Of a stretch of DNA of 64,000 nt, positions 1 to 7,691 are shown in pieces. Below the pieces are notes generated by a model. The model saw only the letters and a list, made by a program, of their open reading frames with translations, was not told the origin of the DNA and made no database searches. The DNA is from Oscillatoriophycideae cyanobacterium NC_groundwater_1537_Pr4_S-0.65um_50_18 (GTDB taxonomy: Bacteria > Cyanobacteriota > Cyanobacteriia > Elainellales > Elainellaceae): NCBI GenBank assembly GCA_016208305.1, contig JACQYI010000078.1:310001-374000 (forward strand), in the 5' to 3' direction. How positions within the stretch are numbered: position 1 is the stretch's first letter; every line of letters starts with the position of its first letter. The translations under genes and the position numbers were made by a program.

Positions 1-564
1 CAAATCATCGGCAGCAGCAGTTAATGCCCCATATCGGATGCCGATCGAACCGCTGGGAATCGTAGGAAACACATGTGCCGCAAAGATGGCATCTATCCCT
101 GCCATCACCCCATCTTTGATCATCCAGCCTGCGCCTTGGGCAGTCTCTTCGGCAGGCTGAAACAAAAAGCGGATGTTTCCTGGCAGCGGTTCACCCAATT
201 GCGACAACACCATTGCGGTGCCCAGCGCCACGGTGGTATGCACATCATGTCCGCAAGCATGCATAATACCGGGCTGATGTGAGGCAAAGTCTAGCCCCGT
301 GCGCTCTTGAATCGGCAGCCCATCCATGTCGGCTCGAATCGCCAGCTGCCGCTGATCTGCGCCACTGCCCGCCATTTCGCCGACGACACCCGTCTTGCCC
401 ACTAACTCTTGCACCTGTAATCCGCAGGAAGACAGCACACCTGCCACATAGGCAGCAGTCTGGTATTCCTGGCCGCTTAGCTCTGGGTGGCTATGAATGT
501 GGCGGCGAATTTCGATCAGGCGCGGCGAAAGGTTGGCGACAATGTCTTTGATGCGGCTGAGCAT
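1..564 (-). CDS. M20 family amidohydrolase (N-acyl-amino-acid / hippurate hydrolase type), C-terminus beyond window
   Basis: The reverse strand reads openly from an ATG at 564 to the window edge (188 codons, no stop), so the gene is partial at its 3' end. The N-terminus MLSRIKDIVANLSPRLIEI, followed by RRHIHSHPELSGQEYQTA, is the standard opening of M20D amidohydrolases. The metal-binding segments are visible as RADMDGLPIQE and HACGHDVHTT (His-Ala-Cys-Gly-His-Asp), followed by FQPAEETAQGA with the catalytic Glu pair. Members cleave N-acyl or amide groups from amino acids and use two metal ions. The missing part would carry the dimerisation lid and the last metal ligand. The exact substrate cannot be told from sequence. 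Confidence 0.93.
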   Translation of the reverse strand, partial: MLSRIKDIVANLSPRLIEIRRHIHSHPELSGQEYQTAAYVAGVLSSCGLQVQELVGKTGVVGEMAGSGADQRQLAIRADMDGLPIQERTGLDFASHQPGIMHACGHDVHTTVALGTAMVLSQLGEPLPGNIRFLFQPAEETAQGAGWMIKDGVMAGIDAIFAAHVFPTIPSGSIGIRYGALTAAADDL

Positions 565-639
565 GTGAAGGCGATCGGGTGAAGGGGTTTACCCCATGAT
601 AAAGAGTGCAAGCTAGAATTCCCCTGCCCAGCGGGATTT

Positions 640-960
640 TCATTTTGGCGCTACCAGACTCTCAAAGCAGACGGCCAGTAAATCCTGATTGAGTCGGTAA
701 TACCGAGTTTGCCCATCTTTGCGGGTATGCACTAAGCCGGACTCTGACAATATTTTAGAATGATGGCAAAGCAGCGCCAGACTAATTTCAGCCTGGTTGG
801 CAATTTCTGAACTGCTCATTTCACCCTGTACCGACAGCAGTTCTACGATCCCCAATCGGGTAGGGTCGGCCAGAGAGGCAAAAATTTTCGCTCTTTGTTC
901 GGTGTCGCTTTTGGCGATCGCTGCCGTAGAAAAAGTTGATCTAATCTCGTGACCAGGCAT
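640..960 (-). CDS. ArsR/SmtB-family winged-helix repressor, RexT-like
   Basis: This 106-residue protein has a winged-helix fold: FASLADPTRLGIVELL in the first helices, the recognition helix near residues 60-72 (ISLALLCHHSKIL), and a wing at GQTRYYRL. It lies divergent from a thioredoxin gene of the A2 type. In Anabaena the ArsR-type regulator RexT controls trxA2 and responds to oxidants, so the pairing suggests the same role here. Only two cysteines are seen (about residues 65 and 98), one in the recognition helix and one in the last helix. As I recall RexT uses a vicinal cysteine pair, which is not present here, so the sensing chemistry may differ. No classic ELCVCDL metal box is present. 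Two matching palindromes in the divergent promoter region are likely operators. Confidence 0.8.
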   Translation of the reverse strand: MPGHEIRSTFSTAAIAKSDTEQRAKIFASLADPTRLGIVELLSVQGEMSSSEIANQAEISLALLCHHSKILSESGLVHTRKDGQTRYYRLNQDLLAVCFESLVAPK

Positions 961-1223
961 GGAATTTTACTTGCTAAATAATTACTGAACCAAGCATTTA
1001 ATAAGGATTTGAATTGTACTCCCATTTTAGAGGGTGTTGTCTTGGAAGTCGTTAAATGCTGCTCTCCAAAACATCGGTGGCCGTGAGGTCAAGATTTTTG
1101 AGATGCCCCCATCTTGCACCTTTCTCAATCTGCGGGTTTCAGCGGCGCGAACCCTCACCCACCTTCACCAGAATGTGGCGCAAGATAGGCGATGACTCAA
1201 CATTCCAGCCCTTGGTATTGAAA

Positions 1224-1292
1224 TAGTTAAACAACTACTTGACTTTCCAGTGTAGTATCTTCTACTATTATATTCAAATGGTTGTTTAACTA
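1224..1292 (+). promoter_or_regulatory. Thioredoxin promoter flanked by two palindromic operator-like sites
   Basis: A good -35 box (TTGACT, 1239-1244) and -10 box (TACTAT, 1263-1268) are separated by 18 bp. Two copies of one imperfect palindrome bracket them: TAGTTAAACAACTA at 1224-1237, just before the -35 box, and TGGTTGTTTAACTA at 1279-1292, just after the expected start of transcription. The 10-bp cores GTTAAACAAC and GTTGTTTAAC are exact inverted copies with centres 55 bp apart. This fits operators for the divergent ArsR-type repressor. The assignment is inferred from layout. Confidence 0.6.
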
Positions 1293-1298
1293 CTTCAC

Positions 1299-1357
1299 AA
1301 AAGCAGCTTGACAAAAGCGGCCATGAAAAAAGTAGCCATGAGAAAAGCAGCCATGAG
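1299..1357 (+). repeat. Four tandem ~15-bp units in the thioredoxin leader
   Basis: Units at 1299-1312, 1313-1327, 1328-1342 and 1343-1357 follow AAAAGCRGCCATGAR; the first is one base shorter and more diverged. Each later unit carries an ATG, giving three start codons in one frame upstream of the thioredoxin start. That frame overlaps the start of the thioredoxin gene and stops shortly inside it. Confidence 0.8.
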
Positions 1358-1375
1358 AAATTTGGAGGTACTCCT

Positions 1376-1762
1376 ATGGACAAGACACTCACCGATGCGA
1401 CGCGCCACTCTGCATCCGTCATAACCCTCACAGATGACAGCTTTCAGCAAGAAGTGTTATCCAGTACGCAGCCTGTTTTAGTAGATTTCTGGGCACCCTG
1501 GTGTGGCCCCTGTCGCCTGATTGCCCCCATCATTGAATCTTTGGCGGCAGACTTTGCCGATCGCGTCAAAGTGGCCAAGCTCAATACCGATCAGTTCGAT
1601 CGCATTGCCACTCAGTATCAGATCCATGCCATTCCGACGCTGCTGATCTTCAAAGACGGTCAAATTGTCGATGAAATTGTGGGCGTGCTGCCTCAGAAAG
1701 AGCTGGCCGACAAGCTGAATGCGGTTCTGGCCGATCGTCAGCCTGTCTCTCAGGTCGCTTAA
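1376..1762 (+). CDS. trxA2: Thioredoxin (A2-type)
   Basis: This 128-residue thioredoxin has the active site WCGPC in FWAPWCGPCRLIAPI and the cis-proline loop IHAIPTLLIFKDG. A roughly 20-residue N-terminal extension precedes the fold, making it longer than the usual 105-110 residues. It reduces disulfides in target proteins in the cytoplasm. The start is preceded by GGAGG, and GGAG-GTA-CTCC can fold on itself just before the ATG, so the ribosome site may be partly hidden. A regulated promoter with two palindromes lies upstream, and a RexT-like repressor gene is divergent. The symbol rests on this synteny and is less sure than the family. Confidence 0.9.
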   Translation: MDKTLTDATRHSASVITLTDDSFQQEVLSSTQPVLVDFWAPWCGPCRLIAPIIESLAADFADRVKVAKLNTDQFDRIATQYQIHAIPTLLIFKDGQIVDEIVGVLPQKELADKLNAVLADRQPVSQVA

Positions 1763-1817
1763 TCGATCGCTGTCTCTGAACACAGACCGCTGAAATTAGA
1801 TCTCTAAAACGGCCTCC

Positions 1818-1852
1818 GATGCCTGTAGGCTAAATCCTGGCTTACAGGCATC
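1818..1852 (+). promoter_or_regulatory. Intercistronic hairpin between thioredoxin and flavin reductase genes
   Basis: Arms at 1818-1830 and 1840-1852 pair over 13 bp with one mismatch around a 9-nt loop. The stem is followed by A6, not by a T-run, so it does not look like a standard terminator. It may stabilise or partly separate the two messages. Confidence 0.45.
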
Positions 1853-1915
1853 AAAAAACTCGGCATTGCTGATTTCTGCACAAACCTCTGCACTAAACTT
1901 CTACACAACCTTCTT

Positions 1916-3019
1916 ATGGCGAACGAACTCTCTCTCTTTTCTCCGGTTAAGCTAGGTCGCTATGAGTTGCCCAACCGCATGGTGATGGCTCCTTTGACCC
2001 GCAATCGAGCAGGCGAGGGCAATGTGCCCAGAGTGCTAAACGCTGAGTATTATGCACAGCGGGCTTCTGCGGGACTGATTGTGTCTGAAGCCACCCAAAT
2101 TTCTCCTCAGGGATTGGGCTATCCGCTGACGCCGGGTATCCATTCTTCTGAGCAGATTGCAGGATGGCAGCTTGTTACTCAGGCTGTTCATGAAAAAGGC
2201 GGACGGATCTTCCTGCAACTCTGGCATGTGGGGCGGATTTCGCATCCGTCTTTGCAACCCAATGGAGAACTGCCCGTTGCCCCTAGCGCGATCGCGCCTC
2301 AAGGCATGGCTAGCACCTTCACAGGCGAACAGCCCTTTGTCACGCCACGCGCCTTGGAGCTTGATGAAATTCCTGGCATTGTGGCTGACTATCGTCAGGC
2401 TGCTGAGAATGCCTTGACAGCAGGGTTTGATGGCGTAGAGGTGCATGGGGCAAACGGCTATTTGCTCGACCAGTTTTTACAGGATGGCTCGAACCACCGC
2501 ACAGATGCCTACGGCGGCTCGATCGAAAATCGGGCGCGTTTGCTGCTGGAAGTGATGGAAGCAGTGGTAGGAGTTTGGGGAAGCGATCGCGTGGGGGTGC
2601 GACTCTCGCCCAGCGGCACGTTCAACGACATGGCAGATTCTGATCCGACAGCGCTTTTTGGCTATGTGATCAGCGCCCTGAATCGATTTGATCTGGCCTA
2701 TCTGCATCTGGTTGAGCCGCGCTGGACGAGCGAGACGACTGAGACAGATTTGGGTGCGTTAACTGCCAGCGCCTTCCGTCCGCTCTACAGTGGCACGCTA
2801 ATTGCGGCGGGCGGGTTCGATCGCGATCAGGGCAATGCGGTGATTGCGGCAGGCAAGGCTGATCTGGTGGCCTACGGACGGCTTTACATCTCTAACCCTG
2901 ACCTAGTTGAGCGGTTTGCAGCCAATGCAGCGCTAAATCCTTACGATCGCTCTACGTTTTATGGCGGCGACGAACGGGGCTACATCGATTACCCAACGCT
3001 TGCCCTGCAAACAGCTTAG
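1916..3019 (+). CDS. Old yellow enzyme family FMN oxidoreductase (alkene reductase, NemA-like)
   Basis: This 367-residue TIM-barrel flavoenzyme matches the family length. Visible marks are the start FSPVKLGRYELPNRMVMAPL, then NRAGEGN, FLQLWHVGRISHPS, and the FMN/substrate region VHGANGYLLDQFL followed by DAYGGSIENRARLLLEV. Late in the barrel IAAGGFDRDQGNAVI and DLVAYGRLYISNPDL bind the FMN phosphate. Such enzymes reduce activated C=C bonds of enones, maleimides and nitro compounds with NAD(P)H. It follows the thioredoxin gene in the same direction with a hairpin between them, and a terminator lies directly after it. The pairing suggests an oxidant/electrophile response unit, which is inference. 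Confidence 0.93.
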   Translation: MANELSLFSPVKLGRYELPNRMVMAPLTRNRAGEGNVPRVLNAEYYAQRASAGLIVSEATQISPQGLGYPLTPGIHSSEQIAGWQLVTQAVHEKGGRIFLQLWHVGRISHPSLQPNGELPVAPSAIAPQGMASTFTGEQPFVTPRALELDEIPGIVADYRQAAENALTAGFDGVEVHGANGYLLDQFLQDGSNHRTDAYGGSIENRARLLLEVMEAVVGVWGSDRVGVRLSPSGTFNDMADSDPTALFGYVISALNRFDLAYLHLVEPRWTSETTETDLGALTASAFRPLYSGTLIAAGGFDRDQGNAVIAAGKADLVAYGRLYISNPDLVERFAANAALNPYDRSTFYGGDERGYIDYPTLALQTA

Positions 3020-3049
3020 GATTTTCACAGAAATAACCTGAAGAACTTT

Positions 3050-3091
3050 TTTGAGAGTGGGTAGCGGGGCTGCCTGCTCTCAAATTTTTTT
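3050..3091 (+). terminator. Rho-independent terminator after the flavin reductase gene
   Basis: A 16-bp stem (3050-3065 with 3069-3084, a few G-T or mismatched pairs) with a GGG loop is followed by seven T residues. It ends the thioredoxin/flavin reductase segment. Confidence 0.8.
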
Positions 3092-3217
3092 GGCTTTCCT
3101 TCTGTAAGCAGCCTTGGGAAGCGCGAATTTAATCGCAAGTGAGGTAGAGCTTCTCTGGCAAATAATCGCCTTGTTGCCTTAAAACGCTAGGGTAGAGGGG
3201 TAGAGCCGGAAAACCCT

Positions 3218-4159
3218 GTGAGTTTAGAGTCTGCCGATCCAATTGAGTTGCCAATTGAGTTGCCTATTGAGCCGCCTGCTGAGCCATCGGCTCCTGAGTT
3301 TGCTCATGTGCCTGTCTTGAGCCACGAGCTGATAGAGGGCTTGGCATTGCAGCCCTACGGACATTATCTGGATGCTACTGTCGGGGGCGGCGGCCATAGC
3401 CGTTTGATTTTGGCGGCCTTCCCAGAGGTGACGGTGACGGCGATCGATCAAGATGAACAGGCGATCGCGGCTGCAACTGCTAATCTGGCTGAGTTTGGCG
3501 ATCGCGTGCAGTTTTGTCACACTAACTTTGCCGAGTACGATCCGGGCGATCGCCTGTTTGATGGCATCATTGCAGATTTAGGCGTCAGCTCAGCGCAGTT
3601 TGACAGAGGCGATCGGGGCTTTAGCTTTCGTCATGCGGCTCCGCTGGATATGCGAATGAATCAGCAGCAAGACCTCACTGCCGCAGAGATCATCAATACC
3701 TGGGATGAGGTAGAGCTGGCGCGCATTTTCTACACCTACGGCGAGGAGCGGCTGTCTCGCAAGATGGCACGACGCATTGTAGAAAAGCGCCCGCTGCATA
3801 CGACCGATCAACTCGCAGAGCTGATTTTTTACTCGGTACCCCATTCCTATCGATATGGACGCATCCATCCGGCGACACGCGTGTTTCAGGCCTTGCGGAT
3901 TGTGGTGAACCGAGAGCTAGAGGTCTTGGAAACGTTGATTCAAACTGCTCCCCAGTGGCTGAAGCCAGAGGGACGGATTGGCATCATCAGCTTTCATAGC
4001 CTAGAAGACCGGATTGTCAAACACCGTTTTAGAGAATCTGAAGTCCTGCGGGTGCTAACGAAAAAGCCGATCGTGCCGACAGAGCAAGAAATTAGAGACA
4101 ATGGGCGATCGCGTTCGGCAAAGCTGCGGATTGCGGCCAGACGCAGCGAGTCAGATTAG
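3218..4159 (+). CDS. rsmH: 16S rRNA (cytosine1402-N4)-methyltransferase RsmH
   Basis: The protein methylates C1402 of 16S rRNA with S-adenosylmethionine. Motifs include [13 protein letters not shown], the SAM loop [38 protein letters not shown], and the RsmH signatures [14 protein letters not shown] and [18 protein letters not shown]. The length, 313 residues, fits the family. The start is uncertain: a GTG at 3218 gives an extension with four degenerate 12-bp repeats encoding [20 protein letters not shown] at 3308, just before PVLSHEL, would give a protein lacking most of the usual N-terminus. The stop overlaps by 4 bp the stop of the convergent bilin lyase gene. Confidence 0.96.
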   Translation: MSLESADPIELPIELPIEPPAEPSAPEFAHVPVLSHELIEGLALQPYGHYLDATVGGGGHSRLILAAFPEVTVTAIDQDEQAIAAATANLAEFGDRVQFCHTNFAEYDPGDRLFDGIIADLGVSSAQFDRGDRGFSFRHAAPLDMRMNQQQDLTAAEIINTWDEVELARIFYTYGEERLSRKMARRIVEKRPLHTTDQLAELIFYSVPHSYRYGRIHPATRVFQALRIVVNRELEVLETLIQTAPQWLKPEGRIGIISFHSLEDRIVKHRFRESEVLRVLTKKPIVPTEQEIRDNGRSRSAKLRIAARRSESD

Positions 4160-4755
4160 CTTGCCGCTCTAGACGCATTCTCCTGCACCATGTGATCCAA
4201 GTCTGCGTCCGTCACCCAGCGACGTTCAGAGCAGTAGGTCATCAGGTAAATGCCGTTCATCATTCGCACGGTGCTTACCCGCACGCGAAAATCATGGGTA
4301 ATGAACCAGCAGCGCTCTTGTCCCTGGTTATTGTCATAATCAGTGTCGATCGTCAAAATGCCGTCTTTGCCAAACCAGTAGCGGCTAACCACCGGAATTT
4401 TTTCGACATAGCCCTGGTTGCGTAGCAACTTGCCCGATCGCCCGCTCGCATCATCCGGCACATCTACCAGCACAGCCGCCTTGTCAGGATCAGGATCTTG
4501 GGTATCGTCATGGGCTTGCCACATAAAGCTAGCTCCCCCCTGAGCGTTGGCGGGATCAATGCCTTGAGGTTGGCAAATGGCGCTAATTCGCGGGTCGTCT
4601 GCCGCAACCATGCCCACATAGAGCTTAGATTCGCCCGACTCATCGGCCACCGCATCAAAGTGATGGACTGTGCGCTGGGTAAACCAAACGCCTGCACTCT
4701 TCTGAAAGAATTCCATCATGGTCATGGGTGATGCGATCGTGGGGGTGGGCAGCAT
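4156..4755 (-). CDS. Phycobiliprotein lyase, CpcS/CpeS(-U) family
   Basis: The 199-residue protein begins its conserved part with [21 protein letters not shown] and ends with [18 protein letters not shown], both typical of the S/U-type lipocalin-like lyases that attach phycocyanobilin or related bilins to cysteines of phycobiliproteins. It is longer than many CpcS proteins because of an insertion near residues 85-115 rich in Asp ([10 protein letters not shown]). The ribosome site AAGGAG is well placed before the ATG at 4755. Which subunit and cysteine it serves, and whether it needs a CpcU-like partner, cannot be read here. No phycobilisome structural gene lies nearby. Confidence 0.85.
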   Translation of the reverse strand: MLPTPTIASPMTMMEFFQKSAGVWFTQRTVHHFDAVADESGESKLYVGMVAADDPRISAICQPQGIDPANAQGGASFMWQAHDDTQDPDPDKAAVLVDVPDDASGRSGKLLRNQGYVEKIPVVSRYWFGKDGILTIDTDYDNNQGQERCWFITHDFRVRVSTVRMMNGIYLMTYCSERRWVTDADLDHMVQENASRAAS

Positions 4756-4820
4756 AAAATCTCCTTAATCAGTTCGCCTTAAGCGGTCAGGGCATATAAA
4801 ACGCCGCACTCTTCTGATTG

Positions 4821-4890
4821 TCGCCCATATCTCGCCCATATCTGCCGTCTAGAATTGCCGCCCAGAATTGCCAGGGATCGCCAGGGATCG
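4821..4890 (+). repeat. Short tandem duplications (11 bp x2 and 10 bp x2)
   Basis: TCGCCCATATC is duplicated head-to-tail at 4821-4831 and 4832-4842. CCAGGGATCG is duplicated at 4871-4880 and 4881-4890, just before the pentapeptide-repeat gene. Confidence 0.85.
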
Positions 4891-4972
4891 CAGACAAGAG
4901 ATTGTCGATCGCGCACGGTACAATACTCGCAGCGCTGTGTTTGCTATTGGTTTAATATTGCGATTTCACTTC

Positions 4973-5815
4973 ATGTCAAATCAGGCCATGTCAAGTCAGG
5001 AGATTCCTAAGACCCCTCAGCAGGTTCTGCAAATCCTGGATGCAGGAGGTAACCTCAGCCATGCTGATCTGAGCTGTATTGATCTGTACCAGTTCAATTT
5101 CAGCGGGCTTGATCTGCAAAAGGCAAATTTGCACAAGGCCACTTTGATTCGCGCTAATCTCAACGCTGCCAATCTCAACACTGCCAATCTCAGCGCTGCC
5201 GATCTGCGGGGTGCTGCTTTGAGCAAAGCCCAGCTGCGGCAGGCCAACTTACAGGGTGCCTGCCTGTATCGAGCCAATCTTTGCGGTGCCGATCTCAGCA
5301 GCGCTGATTTGACAGGGGCTAAGCTGCAAGGAGCTAGATATGACAGCCAGACTCTTTTCCCAGAAGGGTTTGCCTACAAGTCTTGTGGCGCGATCGGCTG
5401 CCATGCCCATCTCAATGGCGCACCGCTCAACACGGCTAACTTGCGAAACGCTGACTTGCAGGGGGCAAATTTGCTAGGAGCCTATCTAGGGGGTGCTGAT
5501 CTGACAGGGGCAAACCTGCAAGGGGCAAAGCTGAGTCAGGCCGACTTGCGTCGAGCTTGGTTGACGGGCGCTTTTCTACGTCAGGCAAGGCTGAATGGCG
5601 CTAACCTCGCTGGGGCAGACCTGCGAGCCGCAGACCTGACCGGAGCAGAATTTGAGCAATTTGAAAGCATTGCCGGAGCCGATTTTACTCAGGTTCAGGG
5701 CATGAGCGAGAAAATGCGATCGCGACTGCTCAGCCACCCTGACCAACAGCTCGACACGCCTCATCCGCTGACTCGCCGCACCCCCAGAGACAGCTTGAAG
5801 GGCTTAGTGATCTGA
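4973..5815 (+). CDS. Pentapeptide-repeat protein
   Basis: The protein is built largely of A(D/N)LXX pentapeptides in two blocks: about residues 30-125, then a 30-residue break around YDSQTLFPEGFAYKS, then about residues 150-230. Such repeats fold as a right-handed quadrilateral beta-helix. The short N-terminal segment SSQEIPKTPQQVLQILDAGG is a common cyanobacterial lead-in. I chose the ATG at 4973 (280 residues); the frame stays open upstream to a TTG at 4868, but that stretch reads unlike the family. A second ATG at 4988 is possible. The 3' end overlaps the convergent small gene by 12 bp. The role is unknown. Confidence 0.88.
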   Translation: MSNQAMSSQEIPKTPQQVLQILDAGGNLSHADLSCIDLYQFNFSGLDLQKANLHKATLIRANLNAANLNTANLSAADLRGAALSKAQLRQANLQGACLYRANLCGADLSSADLTGAKLQGARYDSQTLFPEGFAYKSCGAIGCHAHLNGAPLNTANLRNADLQGANLLGAYLGGADLTGANLQGAKLSQADLRRAWLTGAFLRQARLNGANLAGADLRAADLTGAEFEQFESIAGADFTQVQGMSEKMRSRLLSHPDQQLDTPHPLTRRTPRDSLKGLVI

Positions 5816-6016
5816 TTTAACGGTTTCCCAGTTTTTCTTGAGCAATGCCATGAAGGTGGCGATTCCCTTAGAAAAGTCTTGTGGATCGGGTAACACGTAC
5901 TGCGGAAATTCTTCATAGGGTCGCCACGGCTCTGAAGGGTTGTGCCGCAGGTGCAGGATGCGATCGGAGCCTTCCCGCTTCCAGAGCATTTGACCGCCAG
6001 TTGGTATCGTAGTCAT
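5804..6016 (-). CDS. Small conserved hypothetical protein
   Basis: This 70-residue protein opens MTTIPTGGQMLWKREGSDRI and contains LHLRHNPSEPWRPYEEFPQYV and a basic C-terminal helix MALLKKNWETVKSDH. It has no membrane segment or cysteine. The composition and clean reading frame look like a genuine small gene, with AGGAG just upstream of the ATG (reverse strand). Its end overlaps the convergent pentapeptide gene by 12 bp. I do not recognise a named family. Confidence 0.7.
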   Translation of the reverse strand: MTTIPTGGQMLWKREGSDRILHLRHNPSEPWRPYEEFPQYVLPDPQDFSKGIATFMALLKKNWETVKSDH

Positions 6017-6464
6017 GGTTCCTCTCCTAACTAAACGACAATATTGAGCGAGATAGTCGAATGAGACAGTTGAATGAGACTGTGAGACAAAACGGTAGAG
6101 GCGATCAACTTTCAGCGCTTGCTAGTTCGCTTGTTTCTTACCTTTCCCTGGTTGGCAGTTTAATCGTTACATCCTGTGAAAAAAGTTACAGAAGTCCTAG
6201 ACTTTTTTACCAAGATGTGCATTTGATAAATCTAATATAGAATATCCTTTCTGAGATGGACTGCCCCATAAGGGGGAGGAAAATTCTGCCCCGATCGAAA
6301 AAATAGACGGCTGCTTCGATCAGCGATCGCCCCTATATCAGCGTTCTGAAGCATTTTTAGACTTTTCAGTCAGAGGACAGAGGTTTTTTGAAGTAATTCC
6401 TTATAAAAGCTCGTCTTTCCGTCAGATTATTTCCATTACCGGATTACGCTTAGGTTTGGCTTTC
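6017..6464. other. Intergenic region, no gene seen
   Basis: This 448-bp gap separates two genes that both read leftward. It is AT-rich around 6190-6250 and contains two HIP1-like sites. The stretch next to 6016 should carry the promoter of the small gene. I see no RNA gene or clear terminator. Confidence 0.5.
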
Positions 6465-7691
6465 TTAGGGGACATTCTCCAACACGGCCAGCACAGCCTT
6501 GGGCGAAAGCTTGTCTTTGAACCAAATCATTCGGGCAGGCGTATCGGCAACTTTAACCCCCGCCTTCTCTAAATTAAGCCGCTCTGAGATCGCCAAAATC
6601 AAGTTATCGCAACCCGACTGCCGCACCTGCGAGAACTTTTTGCGCAGATATTCAGGTCGCCAGTAGCCGACAATCTCTAGCAAAAACGATCGCCCGTCAG
6701 GATGCACCAAGCGAAAATCAGGGATCATGACGCTACCCGGAATCGGCAGCAAATCGACTTCCCGTTCTAGCATCCATTCGGTATTGAGGGCAGCCCAGCG
6801 ATCGCTAAAAGCAGCCTCTAACATGCTGTCGTAAGGCTTGCCTGGAGGATAGTGGCTCACCAGTCCGCAGCCGCTATCGAGGCTAAAGCGGCGCATTTTT
6901 GTGGCTTTGGTATAGGGGTCTTTGAGGTGCAGCTCTGCGCTGAGGCTCCACTTGGTCACATGCAGCAACGCCGGGATCAGCTTTGCAATGTCTAGGCCGT
7001 AACGGGTGCTGGGTTTGAATAGGCTGGTGGGGCCATCAATGGCGATCGTAAATCCATGATCGGCATCGCCCTCAATGTAGGTCATCAAGCCAAACAGCTT
7101 CAGGTAGCGAAACAGCAGTTTATATTCTCCCGGATCGTTACGATGCGCCGTGATTTTGATCTGGCTAGCCTTATAAAAGATGCCCTGCACCTGCGACAGG
7201 TTGTAGCGATGCAGGAGAGCCTCTGGCGTGGGAGCCTCAAACTGGGTGAGAATCCGATTCTCCATGAGGTCTGCATACAAACCGCTCTGAATTTGAGGTG
7301 GCAAGACCTCCTGCCCTAGCTCCTGGCTAAGCTGAGCCGCCAATCGGCTGAGGGTGGCTATGGCCGTTTGGGGTAGGGGAGCCGCCTCAGCCGAGAGGGC
7401 AAACACACGCTGCCGTAGGGCGATCGGATCGAGCGGACTGACGATTTCGAAGGTGCTGAAGGCTTCGCTCTTGAGCAGATGCGCCAGCCCCCGCTTAATG
7501 CGGTAGTTGGTTTCTTCGCCCTCTAGTTCCAAAAGCTGGCGATCGAGTTCTCCTTGGGTCTTGCCCTGGCAGCCTTGAAATAGGGCAATCAGCTCAGTGG
7601 CGATCGCCCCATTAGCTTTGTCAATAGATAGCCGTTTTGGCGCAATTTCTTCACCATTTTGGCGAGAAATGAGTAGCTCAGTCGGCAGCAT
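6465..7691 (-). CDS. DUF790 family protein, Bax1-like (XPB-associated) nuclease
   Basis: This 408-residue protein matches the DUF790 family: start MLPTELLISRQNGEEIAPK, middle FYKASQIKI and FRYLKLFGLMTYIEG, and a C-terminal PD-(D/E)XK-like core with MIPDFRLVHPDG then FLLEIVGYWRPEYLRKKF. In archaea the homologue Bax1 is a structure-specific nuclease that partners the XPB helicase. Cyanobacteria often carry both genes together; here no XPB-like helicase is in the window. The ATG directly follows the TAA of the upstream glycosyltransferase gene without a spacer, so the two are probably translated together. Nuclease function is by family; the Asp and Glu of the core are present. Confidence 0.8.
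   Translation of the reverse strand: MLPTELLISRQNGEEIAPKRLSIDKANGAIATELIALFQGCQGKTQGELDRQLLELEGEETNYRIKRGLAHLLKSEAFSTFEIVSPLDPIALRQRVFALSAEAAPLPQTAIATLSRLAAQLSQELGQEVLPPQIQSGLYADLMENRILTQFEAPTPEALLHRYNLSQVQGIFYKASQIKITAHRNDPGEYKLLFRYLKLFGLMTYIEGDADHGFTIAIDGPTSLFKPSTRYGLDIAKLIPALLHVTKWSLSAELHLKDPYTKATKMRRFSLDSGCGLVSHYPPGKPYDSMLEAAFSDRWAALNTEWMLEREVDLLPIPGSVMIPDFRLVHPDGRSFLLEIVGYWRPEYLRKKFSQVRQSGCDNLILAISERLNLEKAGVKVADTPARMIWFKDKLSPKAVLAVLENVP

Noticed and set aside
73-551. Two + strand open frames at the left end
   Set aside because: The reverse strand encodes an unmistakable M20 amidohydrolase across the same region.
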